Shown here: positions 1 to 5,246 of the stretch, in pieces
How positions within the stretch are numbered: position 1 is the first letter of the stretch
Layout of the letters: the number at the start of each line of letters is the position of its first letter
Assembly: GCA_023264075.1 (NCBI GenBank)
Contig: JALQTG010000231.1
Location: forward strand, 1 to 8,753
DNA: 8,753 nt
Reading direction: 5' to 3'
Source: Crocinitomicaceae bacterium
GTDB taxonomy: Bacteria; Bacteroidota; Bacteroidia; Flavobacteriales_D; Crocinitomicaceae
The notes under the pieces: generated by a model
Seen by the model: only the letters and a program-made list of their open reading frames with translations
The model's database searches: none
What the model was told of the DNA's origin: nothing
Program-made: the position numbers and the translations under genes

Positions 1-324
1 AATGTGTTGATTAATTTAACCTCCAATGCATTGAAGTACAGCTCAGAGAATAGTACGGTCTACATATCGATTGCTGATCAAGGGGATAAGGTATTGCTCT
101 GCGTGAAAGATGAGGGAATAGGAATACCAGATAAGGATAAAGCCAATATGTTTGAGCGGTTTTTCAGAGCAGAGAATGTTACGAATATTGAGGGGACAGG
201 CTTAGGATTAACCATTGTGAAAAGATACCTTGATTTACTTGGTGGAACAATCCACTTTGACAGTCAAGAAGGAAAAGGAACAACTTTTAGAATAAACATA
301 CCTAAAATAAACGCAGATGTATAA
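1..324 (+). CDS. Sensor histidine kinase, C-terminal ATPase domain (5' end outside window)
   Basis: This is the catalytic end of a two-component sensor kinase, which autophosphorylates a histidine and passes the phosphate to a response regulator. The reading frame is open from base 1, so the gene begins upstream and its sensor and His-box parts are not visible. The 107 visible residues carry every ATP-binding signature of the HATPase_c fold in order: N box (NVLINLTSNALKYS, residues 1-14), G1 box (DEGIGIP, 37-43), F box (FERFFR, 51-56) and G2 box (GTGLGLTIVK, 65-74). The domain therefore looks intact and active. The stop overlaps the start of the following response regulator by 8 bases, which strongly suggests translational coupling and a cognate pair. 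What it senses cannot be told from this fragment. Confidence 0.95.
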   Translation, partial: NVLINLTSNALKYSSENSTVYISIADQGDKVLLCVKDEGIGIPDKDKANMFERFFRAENVTNIEGTGLGLTIVKRYLDLLGGTIHFDSQEGKGTTFRINIPKINADV

Positions 325-1372
325 ATTGGCTGTTATTGAGGATAATCACGAAATGCGTGAAAATATTCAAGAAATTTTGGAGTTAGCAGATTATGAGGTG
401 GTTACCGCTAAAAACGGAAAGGAAGGAGTGGAGATGGTAAAAAAAAATCATCCTGATTTAATTATCTGTGACATCATGATGCCGGAATTGGATGGGTATG
501 GTGTTCTTTACTATTTATCAAAATCGGCTGAAACATCGGCTATTCCGTTTATTTTTCTCTCTGCCAAATCAGAAAAGGCTGACTTCCGAAAGGGAATGAA
601 CCTTGGAGCAGATGACTATATTTCTAAGCCATTTGAGGAAATGGAATTATTGGGAGCCGTCGAGTCACGTCTCAATAAGCGAAAGCGGTTTGAGTCTATC
701 CAACAACTTGAAAATAAATGGGACGGTTTTAAATCGGCAGTGACGGATTTGTCTGCGCTCAATGTTTTGCTCGAGGATGTAAGTCCTAAATCTTTTGAAA
801 AGAAGGAAGTAATTTATGCCATTGGTGACCTTCCTAAGTTTTTATATCAAGTAGAAAAAGGTCATGTGCGCAATTATAAAATGACCTTAGAAGGGAAAGA
901 GTTGGTAACAGAAATTTATGCCCCAGGGAACTTTTTTGGTTACACGGAGTTGCTCATGGGTAAAGATTATGAGGAGTTTTCCGTTGCCATGGAAGATGCA
1001 CAGATTAACTGTATTCCTAAAGCTGATTTTGAGAAGTTGATTTTGAGTGATCGAGATGTTTCTGCTTCATTTATCAAGTTATTAGCAGGTGACGTCTTAG
1101 AGCGTGAGAGAGCACTTGTGAATTTAGCATACAATACGGTGCGCAAGCGCGTAGCCGAAGCTTTGGTAAAATTATACGATAAATACGTCAAAGAGCACCA
1201 GCACACCCTGGAGATCGTCGTTTCGCGTGATGAACTCGCTAGTATTGTAGGGACGGCAACTGAATCGGTTATTCGTATTTTAAGCGAGTTCAAAAATGAT
1301 GGAACCATCCTTTCGAAAGGTTCTACGATAACAATTTTGGACATCGACTCTTTGCGTAACTGTAAGTTTTAA
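317..1372 (+). CDS. Response regulator with Crp/Fnr-type DNA-binding output
   Basis: This is a 351-residue cytoplasmic transcription factor that joins a phospho-receiver to a Crp/Fnr module. Residues 1-120 are a receiver domain with acidic residues E8 and D9, phosphoacceptor D52 (in CDIMMPELDGYG), S82 and K104 (SKPF). Residues about 145-260 resemble a cyclic-nucleotide-binding domain (PGNFFGYTELLMG). The usual phosphate-binding arginine motif is not evident, so cAMP binding is doubtful. Residues about 300-335 form the winged helix, with a recognition helix reading TESVIRIL. E316 and R320 match the conserved Glu and Arg of CRP and FNR, while the FNR-type serine position is I319. There is no N-terminal cysteine cluster for an Fe-S centre, so direct oxygen sensing is unlikely; phosphorylation by the overlapping upstream kinase probably replaces it. 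This fused architecture is known in Bacteroidota. Domain calls are secure; target genes are unknown. Confidence 0.93.
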   Translation: MYKLAVIEDNHEMRENIQEILELADYEVVTAKNGKEGVEMVKKNHPDLIICDIMMPELDGYGVLYYLSKSAETSAIPFIFLSAKSEKADFRKGMNLGADDYISKPFEEMELLGAVESRLNKRKRFESIQQLENKWDGFKSAVTDLSALNVLLEDVSPKSFEKKEVIYAIGDLPKFLYQVEKGHVRNYKMTLEGKELVTEIYAPGNFFGYTELLMGKDYEEFSVAMEDAQINCIPKADFEKLILSDRDVSASFIKLLAGDVLERERALVNLAYNTVRKRVAEALVKLYDKYVKEHQHTLEIVVSRDELASIVGTATESVIRILSEFKNDGTILSKGSTITILDIDSLRNCKF

Positions 1373-1380
1373 TCCGTCTT

Positions 1381-1423
1381 CGTTGGCTGACGCCAGTAAT
1401 TCAACGTTGTTAACATCTTTTTT
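1381..1423 (+). terminator. Weak possible terminator after the response regulator
   Basis: Just after the regulator stop, CGTTG (1381-1385) can pair with CAACG (1402-1406), or alternatively TTGGC with GCCAG around a TGAC loop (1383-1396). A run of six T follows at 1418-1423. The T run is about 12 bases from the stem, further than in a classic intrinsic terminator, so this is only suggestive. Confidence 0.22.
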
Positions 1424-1437
1424 AAGTCAATGTAGCT

Positions 1438-1459
1438 AAAGATGACGATTGTCATGTTT
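1438..1459. promoter_or_regulatory. Crp/Fnr-class palindrome upstream of the Usp-like gene
   Basis: The core is ATGAC-GATT-GTCAT (1442-1455), a perfect 5-4-5 inverted repeat. It is flanked by one mismatched base on each side and then AAA/TTT, giving a 22-base imperfect palindrome. This is the size and TGA-N6-TCA core of sites bound by Crp/Fnr proteins. It lies between a gene encoding such a protein and a stress-type gene. If the weak -7 box at 1478-1485 is used, the palindrome centre would sit near -42, a usual activator position for this family. Binding is an inference. Confidence 0.45.
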
Positions 1460-1477
1460 TTTCCCTGTTAAACTCTT

Positions 1478-1485
1478 TTTATTTG
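1478..1485 (+). promoter_or_regulatory. Possible -7 promoter element for the Usp-like gene
   Basis: TTTATTTG differs at one defined position from the Bacteroidota -7 consensus TAnnTTTG and lies about 30 bases before the start codon at 1518. No clear -33 TTG is found at the usual spacing. A weak core promoter is what one expects if an activator bound upstream is needed. Confidence 0.3.
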
Positions 1486-1517
1486 TTCAGTAATTGAGAT
1501 TAGCGCGAGAATAAAGA

Positions 1518-1949
1518 ATGAAGAGCGTAATTGTATTTGTTGATTTTGATCAAAACACGGAGGTGTTAATGGATCGTGTAAGGCAGTACATTAACATGGG
1601 TGATACTGTGTTCTTTGCTCATGAGCTGCAATCTATTGACGATTCCTTGGTCCCATTGATCGGAGATTTAACAGAGATTAGGAAGCGAAAAATACGTCAA
1701 CAACTCGTTCATTTGTTCAACGGATTAGAGGCCTTAACCACTCATTTTTACCCCATTATTTTCGAAGGGCATCTAGATTTGTCTGAATATTTAGATGATT
1801 TAAATAACTCAACAGAAGTGTTGATTTTGGACAATAGCCGTTATTTATTTCAACTAGATAAAAAGCGCTTTTCCCGCTGGATCGATAGAGTTAAACAACC
1901 GGTAAAAGCCGTAAGCCTCACCGAAGAGGTCATCACTGTTAAAAAATAA
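1518..1949 (+). CDS. Universal-stress-protein-like protein
   Basis: This 143-residue soluble protein has about the length of a single universal stress (UspA-like) domain. The N-terminus fits the family pattern: a hydrophobic strand ending in Asp (VIVFVDFDQN, residues 4-13), a helix, then a second strand leading to His (TVFFAHEL, 30-37). A late strand (TEVLILDNS, about 99-107) and a final PVKAVSL (128-134) fit the last strands. The glycine-rich ATP-binding motif of UspFG-type members is absent, so ATP binding is unlikely. The first ATG is preferred because it keeps the first strand. An internal ATG at 1569 has a good GGAGG five bases upstream but would delete that strand. Similarity is structural-pattern level and divergent, so the family call is tentative. 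It follows a Crp/Fnr-type regulator and is flanked by matching palindromes, which suggests stress or redox control. Confidence 0.7.
   Translation: MKSVIVFVDFDQNTEVLMDRVRQYINMGDTVFFAHELQSIDDSLVPLIGDLTEIRKRKIRQQLVHLFNGLEALTTHFYPIIFEGHLDLSEYLDDLNNSTEVLILDNSRYLFQLDKKRFSRWIDRVKQPVKAVSLTEEVITVKK
1540..1553. promoter_or_regulatory. Perfect FNR-box consensus inside the start of the Usp-like gene
   Basis: TTGAT-TTTG-ATCAA matches the FNR consensus TTGAT-N4-ATCAA at all ten defined bases. It lies 22 bases after the start codon and codes for part of VDFDQ, so coding constraint could explain it. If bound, its position downstream of a promoter suggests repression or fine control rather than activation. 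Confidence 0.4.
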
Positions 1950-2046
1950 CAGAAAGCTATTGCTGAATTTAGGATTCAGAACGCAACGTTGAGAATAAAT
2001 GTAACTCAAAACTTTTACCTTGAGCTCGACAAGGCTAAATTCAAAC

Positions 2047-2081
2047 CTCTAAACTCTAAGTTCTAAGCTCTAAACTCAAAA
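2047..2081. repeat. Degenerate 7-base tandem repeat in the spacer
   Basis: Five consecutive heptamers read CTCTAAA, CTCTAAG, TTCTAAG, CTCTAAA, CTCAAAA. They lie in the 216-base spacer between the Usp-like gene and pcm. The rest of that spacer holds a 6-base inverted repeat (CTGAAT/ATTCAG, 1963-1979), a second CAACGTTG palindrome (1984-1991) and a CCTTG/CAAGG stem near 2017-2033. No gene is visible in the spacer. Confidence 0.75.
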
Positions 2082-2150
2082 ATCCCCCTATAAAAATCAT
2101 TTTGTTAATATCCTTTCTTGAGGGGTTAGTCGACACATGTTTCATTGCTT

Positions 2151-2158
2151 TAAATTTG
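2151..2158 (+). promoter_or_regulatory. Bacteroidota -7 promoter box for the pcm operon
   Basis: TAAATTTG is a perfect match to TAnnTTTG and ends 7 bases before the ATG at 2166. Transcription would start about at the start codon, giving a nearly leaderless message. No clear -33 TTG is seen at the usual distance, so the box alone supports the call. Confidence 0.5.
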
Positions 2159-2165
2159 TTCCTCC

Positions 2166-2810
2166 ATGGAAGATAGTTTAAGACATAAAGGAATGCGTCG
2201 CCAGTTAATTGAAGAATTGAAGGCGAAAGGAATAAAAAGTGCTGCAATTCTGGATGCGTTTGATGCAACACCGCGCCATTTCTTTTTAGATCTTGCTTTT
2301 ATCAATCAAGCCTATTCCAATACGGCATTCCAGATTGGGGCGGGACAAACGATTTCACACCCTTATACAGTAGCGTTCCAAACAGAGTTGTTAGACATTA
2401 AAAAAGGGACTAAAGTATTGGAAATCGGAACGGGCAGTGGATTTCAAACGTCGATTCTATGTGCGCTTGGTGCAAAGGTTGTTTCGATCGAACGTCAGCG
2501 AGAACTCTTCCAAAAAGCCAGTCGAATTATTAAAGCCCTAGGACATAATCCTAAGTTGTTTTTTGGTGATGGTTATAAAGGCCGAATAGCCTATGCGCCG
2601 TATGAGCGAGTGCTCGTGACCTGCGGTGCGCCCTTTGTACCAGAGGCACTGTTGGAGCAATTGGTTGTTGGTGGAATACTTGTTATTCCTATCGGTGAAG
2701 GCGACAAGCAAATTATGACAAAAATTACCAAAGTTTCGGCAACGGAATACGAACAACAAACCTATGGAGACTTCAGCTTTGTGCCCATGCTGGAGCGCAC
2801 AGCAAAATAA
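2166..2810 (+). CDS. pcm: Protein-L-isoaspartate O-methyltransferase
   Basis: This cytoplasmic repair enzyme uses S-adenosylmethionine to methylate isoaspartyl residues in aged proteins so that they revert to aspartate. At 214 residues it has the standard length. Family hallmarks appear in order: an N-terminal RHKGMRRQLIEEL segment (6-18); TPRHFFL (35-41); GQTISHPYTVAFQTELL (60-76), which includes the conserved serine region; the SAM-binding motif VLEIGTGSGFQT (84-95); an acidic VVSIER strand end; and a late GGILVIPIG segment. The first ATG is chosen because family members keep the residues before an internal ATG at 2193. The stop shares one base with the next start (TAATG), so it leads a probable operon with the two unknown genes that follow. 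Production of S-adenosylhomocysteine also links it loosely to the sulfur metabolism gene downstream. Confidence 0.96.
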   Translation: MEDSLRHKGMRRQLIEELKAKGIKSAAILDAFDATPRHFFLDLAFINQAYSNTAFQIGAGQTISHPYTVAFQTELLDIKKGTKVLEIGTGSGFQTSILCALGAKVVSIERQRELFQKASRIIKALGHNPKLFFGDGYKGRIAYAPYERVLVTCGAPFVPEALLEQLVVGGILVIPIGEGDKQIMTKITKVSATEYEQQTYGDFSFVPMLERTAK

Positions 2811-3523
2811 TGCGTATGGAGGAATTGAAGCCGCTCACCATGAATCGCAGTTTGCTCAATGCTCCTTCCGTCTTGTTGACAGCTGATTACCGCAAATATT
2901 TGCTCTATGCACCGTTGAATCAAGAAATGATCATCGGGAATCATTTGTTTACCTTCATGATTAAACATTTTAGATTTAACAAGTTGGAAACAGCTTCATT
3001 TACGCTAAAAGGCAAGCGATTTCTGTGTATAGAACAGGTGGAAGGAATCACGCCGTTCGATACATTTTATGACTTCTTGTGGGAGTCGAAGCTAAAATTT
3101 AATGCTTTTCTCCAACCAAGAACGTTGTTTGAATTGTTTCTGTTTGATCTTTTCTTTCCAATTTGGTCGAAACCGATTCCTAAGTTGTTGGTGGCGGAAA
3201 AGAAAAATCGGTTCGCCGTGGATGCCGTTGTAGCCAATGATTTTGAAGGTATCCATTTTTCCCCATTGTCCATTAGCCAACTAGGAATGGACCATCCTTC
3301 TATGCGCTTATTTTTTAGTTACATCAAAGCGGATTTACCCACGATTTTGGATGATTTTTTGGCACTTTACCACGAAAAATTTGAAGTAGACATTAAATAC
3401 CAGTTAAGTTATTATCCGGAACATCGTAATGCCTATTGGAACGAGGTAAAGCAATGTTTTGACCCAAATTACATTAATTATGTGACCGCTTCGGCGCACA
3501 ATTTCATCATTCGTTTATCCTAA
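2810..3523 (+). CDS. Hypothetical protein, possible degenerate HipA-like fold
   Basis: I do not firmly recognise this 237-residue protein. It has no signal peptide or membrane helix and is rich in Phe, Leu and Tyr. A central stretch (ELFLFDLFFPI, 108-118, followed by KNRFAVDAVVANDFEG, 132-147) loosely recalls the segment of HipA-family kinases where 'FD.W..N.DR' is followed by a strand and 'ID'. Here the catalytic N-x-DR residues are not present, so it would be inactive as a kinase if related at all. It begins on the last base of the pcm stop and ends 3 bases before the next gene, so translation of all three is probably coupled. The next gene faintly resembles DUF3037, which is often paired with HipA-like kinases; this supports the idea weakly. 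An alternative start lies at 2816. Confidence 0.8.
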   Translation: MRMEELKPLTMNRSLLNAPSVLLTADYRKYLLYAPLNQEMIIGNHLFTFMIKHFRFNKLETASFTLKGKRFLCIEQVEGITPFDTFYDFLWESKLKFNAFLQPRTLFELFLFDLFFPIWSKPIPKLLVAEKKNRFAVDAVVANDFEGIHFSPLSISQLGMDHPSMRLFFSYIKADLPTILDDFLALYHEKFEVDIKYQLSYYPEHRNAYWNEVKQCFDPNYINYVTASAHNFIIRLS

Positions 3524-3526
3524 ATT

Positions 3527-4282
3527 ATGGAATCCTTTTATTCAATTATCTACCTCAAGCCAAATGCTCTAAGCGACGAACATTTAGCCGTTGGCTTGTT
3601 CACAGGTGGTGGTGAGGGACCGTTTGTGTTTTTGTCTGAATCACGAATGAAGTTATATAAGGTAATTACGCGTAAGAATACGTTTTTAGCCATTCAGCGA
3701 CTCTTGAACGGATTGAAGAAAGAGGTAGATGGCTATCGCGGAAATCAGGCTGAACTGCGGCTTTTCGACCCATTGTATTCCAAAGAGGAGCTGATGAAAT
3801 TGAAGAAAATGTCTAGGGGAACAGTCGTGTTCTCAGAGCCAACAGTGATCAATGAATGGTTGAACGAGGAGGTACATGACCAGCTGGTTCAACAGTTCCT
3901 CGGGGAGCAAAAGAAAAAGGTGCTACCCAAACGATCAGCGTTTCATTTAAATTGGAAAAGGTATGTGAATCAACCCAATTTTGATGCCTACACGCAGTTC
4001 GCAACTACCAAAGAGCTAAAGCAAGAAGCAGAGGTAAACATTTCCGTGGACTTGTATCATGCCGAGAAAAGGGAAGTGGTCAAGGCCATTGATTTTGATC
4101 TAAAATCAATAAGTGTAGAGAAAAAGTGCTATGAGTTAAACCTATTGGGTACAATTTTTAAAAAACATACCTTGATTTGTGTGTTTCCAAGTCCGAAAAC
4201 AAAAGAAGGCAAAGAGCGCTTGATGCTTGCCCAAACAGATTATCCCAACGTGAAATTCAAAATGTTTCGGCGTGAGTTTTGA
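3527..4282 (+). CDS. Hypothetical protein, weak DUF3037-like N-terminus
   Basis: This 251-residue protein is predicted to be soluble, with no signal peptide. I cannot assign a function. Its N-terminus (SFYSIIYLKPN, residues 3-13, then EHLAVGLF, 18-25) follows the general pattern of DUF3037 proteins: a Tyr-rich first strand and then 'E..NVG' before another strand. The match is short and tentative. The middle is charged and helical (KEELMKLKKM, and EEVHDQLVQQFLGEQKKK) and the C-terminus is mixed. It starts 3 bases after the preceding unknown gene, so the two are almost certainly a functional pair in the pcm operon. The coding sequence includes a perfect 9-base inverted repeat at 4088-4110, probably incidental. 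Confidence 0.8.
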   Translation: MESFYSIIYLKPNALSDEHLAVGLFTGGGEGPFVFLSESRMKLYKVITRKNTFLAIQRLLNGLKKEVDGYRGNQAELRLFDPLYSKEELMKLKKMSRGTVVFSEPTVINEWLNEEVHDQLVQQFLGEQKKKVLPKRSAFHLNWKRYVNQPNFDAYTQFATTKELKQEAEVNISVDLYHAEKREVVKAIDFDLKSISVEKKCYELNLLGTIFKKHTLICVFPSPKTKEGKERLMLAQTDYPNVKFKMFRREF

Positions 4283-4315
4283 TAACAACTGAACTTATAT
4301 GCTTAACTTGGTCAA

Positions 4316-4645
4316 ATGAAAGTATTCCTAAGTATGTTGTTTTTAATGCCACTAGTGGGGTGGACGCAAAAGATATTTCCGGTAGATTATGCCAGTCAAG
4401 CCGATGTTAAAGTATTCGTGGTGGATTATGAAAGTCAGGCCGATTTAAAAGTGTACAAGGTAGATTATTCTAGCCAAGCAGGTAAAAATGATGGAAAATG
4501 GTTTTTCGTAGATTATGCGAGTCAAGCGGATAAGAAAATCTTTTTTGTGGACTATGAAAGTCAAGCAGATGTAAAAATATTCTTTGTGGAATACGCCAGC
4601 CAAGCAGGGTGGAAAAACAACAGTAAGAAAGCAAAATTTTATTAA
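4316..4645 (+). CDS. Secreted YxSQA-repeat protein (DUF6150-like)
   Basis: This 109-residue protein starts with a plausible Sec signal (MKVFLSMLFLMPLVGWTQ) and then consists almost wholly of a short repeat, V-[DE]-Y-x-S-Q-A-[DG]-x-K-[IV]-[FY]. Six copies have their Tyr at residues 25, 38, 51, 67, 80 and 93. The period is 13 residues, except for a 3-residue insertion (about KNDG) between copies three and four. Copies three and six end in Gly rather than Asp, giving two halves of three repeats. This agrees with small exported proteins annotated as DUF6150 in Bacteroidota; the function of that family is not known to me. The regular alternation of hydrophobic residues suggests a beta-rich fold. 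It lies 33 bases after the upstream gene and 10 bases before a lipoprotein gene, likely in the same transcript. Confidence 0.88.
   Translation: MKVFLSMLFLMPLVGWTQKIFPVDYASQADVKVFVVDYESQADLKVYKVDYSSQAGKNDGKWFFVDYASQADKKIFFVDYESQADVKIFFVEYASQAGWKNNSKKAKFY
4382..4612 (+). repeat. Six coding repeats, mostly 39 bases apart
   Basis: Repeat units begin at 4382, 4421, 4460, 4508, 4547 and 4586. The spacing is 39 bases except for 48 at the third interval. Copies differ at many synonymous sites (agt/agc, caa/cag, gcc/gca/gcg) while the Y-x-S-Q-A residues are constant. This indicates an old repeat kept by selection on protein rather than recent slippage. Confidence 0.9.
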
Positions 4646-4655
4646 ATCGAACGTC

Positions 4656-5006
4656 ATGAAAAAAATCACCCTATTATTTTTAGTCCCTTTTCTTTTTGCT
4701 TGTGGTGTAACCCAGCCTGTTGTGCCAGCACCAGTAGATGTTGTAGAGGAAACCCCAACTAACGAAGTGATTGATCAAACAATTTTTACGGGAATCGTAA
4801 GGATGTATAAGAGTCCGTGCAATGTGCTTATTGAGCTAATGGACAGCGGGGCGAAGTTGTATCCGGTGAACCTCGACGAAATGTTTATGGTAGACGGTGC
4901 AGTCATTGAATTTAAGTTCGGACCAACACGCGCCATGCAACCCGAAGAATGCGGAGCGGACTCAAAACCAGTTGCCGTGCGCGATGTGGTAAGGTTGAAG
5001 CATTAG
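4656..5006 (+). CDS. Small lipoprotein of unknown function
   Basis: This 116-residue protein begins with a typical lipoprotein signal: MKK, a hydrophobic core and the lipobox LFAC, with C16 as the lipidated cysteine. A Pro/Val/Glu-rich linker (about residues 20-38) leads to a compact globular part: TGIVRMYKSPCNVLIELMDS, then KLYPVNLDEMF, VIEFKFGPTRAMQPEECGA and a final VAVRDVVRL. The two further cysteines (in SPCN and EECG) could form a disulfide in the periplasm. The strand-rich pattern suggests a small beta barrel, but I cannot name the family beyond a Bacteroidota-style lipoprotein. An in-frame upstream ATG at 4584 exists, but it would overlap the preceding gene by 62 bases and bury the signal peptide, so 4656 is the start. 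The 10-base gap suggests co-transcription with the repeat protein. Confidence 0.85.
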   Translation: MKKITLLFLVPFLFACGVTQPVVPAPVDVVEETPTNEVIDQTIFTGIVRMYKSPCNVLIELMDSGAKLYPVNLDEMFMVDGAVIEFKFGPTRAMQPEECGADSKPVAVRDVVRLKH

Positions 5007-5091
5007 TATAAGTTATAATTACGGAAATGCAGAAGGAATCTTAGGACTCCCTTAGAATACTAACCACAGGAGTATGATAGGCGTGGATTTT

Positions 5092-5125
5092 TTTGAATAA
5101 ATTTATGGATTAGTATTTACTTTTC
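5092..5125 (+). promoter_or_regulatory. Possible distal promoter for a synthase leader transcript
   Basis: TTTG (5092-5095) and TACTTTTC (5118-5125, one base off TAnnTTTG) are separated by 22 bases, close to Bacteroidota promoter spacing. A start about 5131 would place the small leader ORF at 5137 in the transcript. This is weak evidence and competes with the better box at 5222-5229. Confidence 0.25.
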
Positions 5126-5136
5126 TTTAGTTATTT

Positions 5137-5244
5137 ATGATTAATTGCTGTGCGTTAGAGACTATTCACAGCATTCCTGAATCTTGTGCAGCAGAAGACC
5201 GTTCAGCTAACGAATTCTTATTAATTTTGCAGCAAACAAATTGA
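5137..5244 (+). CDS. Possible Cys-Cys leader peptide ORF before the synthase
   Basis: This 35-codon ORF starts at ATG 5137 (MINCCALETIHSIPESCAAE...) and ends with TGA two bases before the cystathionine beta-synthase start codon. Codons 4 and 5 are both Cys (TGC TGT) and a third Cys is codon 17. The TGC-TGT codons form most of the left arm of the inverted repeat TGCTGTG/CACAGCA. That arrangement resembles leader peptides whose ribosome stalling reports amino acid supply, which would suit a sulfur amino acid gene. Against it, no Shine-Dalgarno is seen, a 35-codon open stretch can occur by chance, and the strong promoter box at 5222-5229 lies inside it, so the ORF may not be transcribed. Treat it as a hypothesis. 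Confidence 0.22.
   Translation: MINCCALETIHSIPESCAAEDRSANEFLLILQQTN
5146..5212 (+). repeat. Two interleaved inverted repeats upstream of the synthase
   Basis: TGCTGTG (5146-5152) pairs with CACAGCA (5167-5173), and CGTTAG (5153-5158) pairs with CTAACG (5207-5212). The order A-B-A'-B' is that of a pseudoknot if transcribed. CAGCA, complementary to TGCTG, also recurs at 5189-5193 and at 5230-5234, giving three alternative partners; the last lies just before the synthase start. The motifs are short. No match to a known riboswitch was recognised. Confidence 0.4.
5222..5229 (+). promoter_or_regulatory. Bacteroidota -7 promoter box for the synthase gene
   Basis: TAATTTTG matches TAnnTTTG exactly and is followed by CAGCAAAC, a context common just after this box in the phylum. 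It ends 17 bases before the ATG at 5247, giving a leader of roughly 10-12 bases. No clear TTG lies at the -33 distance. Confidence 0.6.
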
Positions 5245-5246
5245 GC

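Noticed and set aside
1963..1979. Hairpin CTGAAT/ATTCAG after the Usp-like gene as a terminator
   Set aside because: The stem is short and AT-rich and is not followed by a T run.
4088..4110. Perfect 9-base inverted repeat ATTGATTTT/AAAATCAAT with a 5-base spacer inside the second unknown gene
   Set aside because: It lies well within a coding region, far from any start. Its 5-base spacer does not fit the Crp/Fnr 5-4-5 form, so it is probably incidental AT-rich coding sequence.
4584..4655. In-frame N-terminal extension of the lipoprotein gene
   Set aside because: It overlaps the preceding repeat gene by 62 bases and would place a charged stretch before a clear lipoprotein signal peptide starting at 4656.
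5039..5056. Imperfect hairpin TCTTAGG/CCTTAGA after the lipoprotein gene as a terminator
   Set aside because: The 7-base stem has a central mismatch and no T run follows directly; the seven-T run at 5088-5094 is too distant.
5074..5100. Eight-codon micro-ORF (MIGVDFFE) with AGGAG just upstream
   Set aside because: The spacing from AGGAG to ATG is one base, the peptide has no notable codons, and nothing ties it to a neighbouring gene.
5241..5246. TTG start two codons before the synthase ATG
   Set aside because: The ATG at 5247 gives the conserved N-terminus of the family and a stronger start codon; the TTG adds nothing recognisable.
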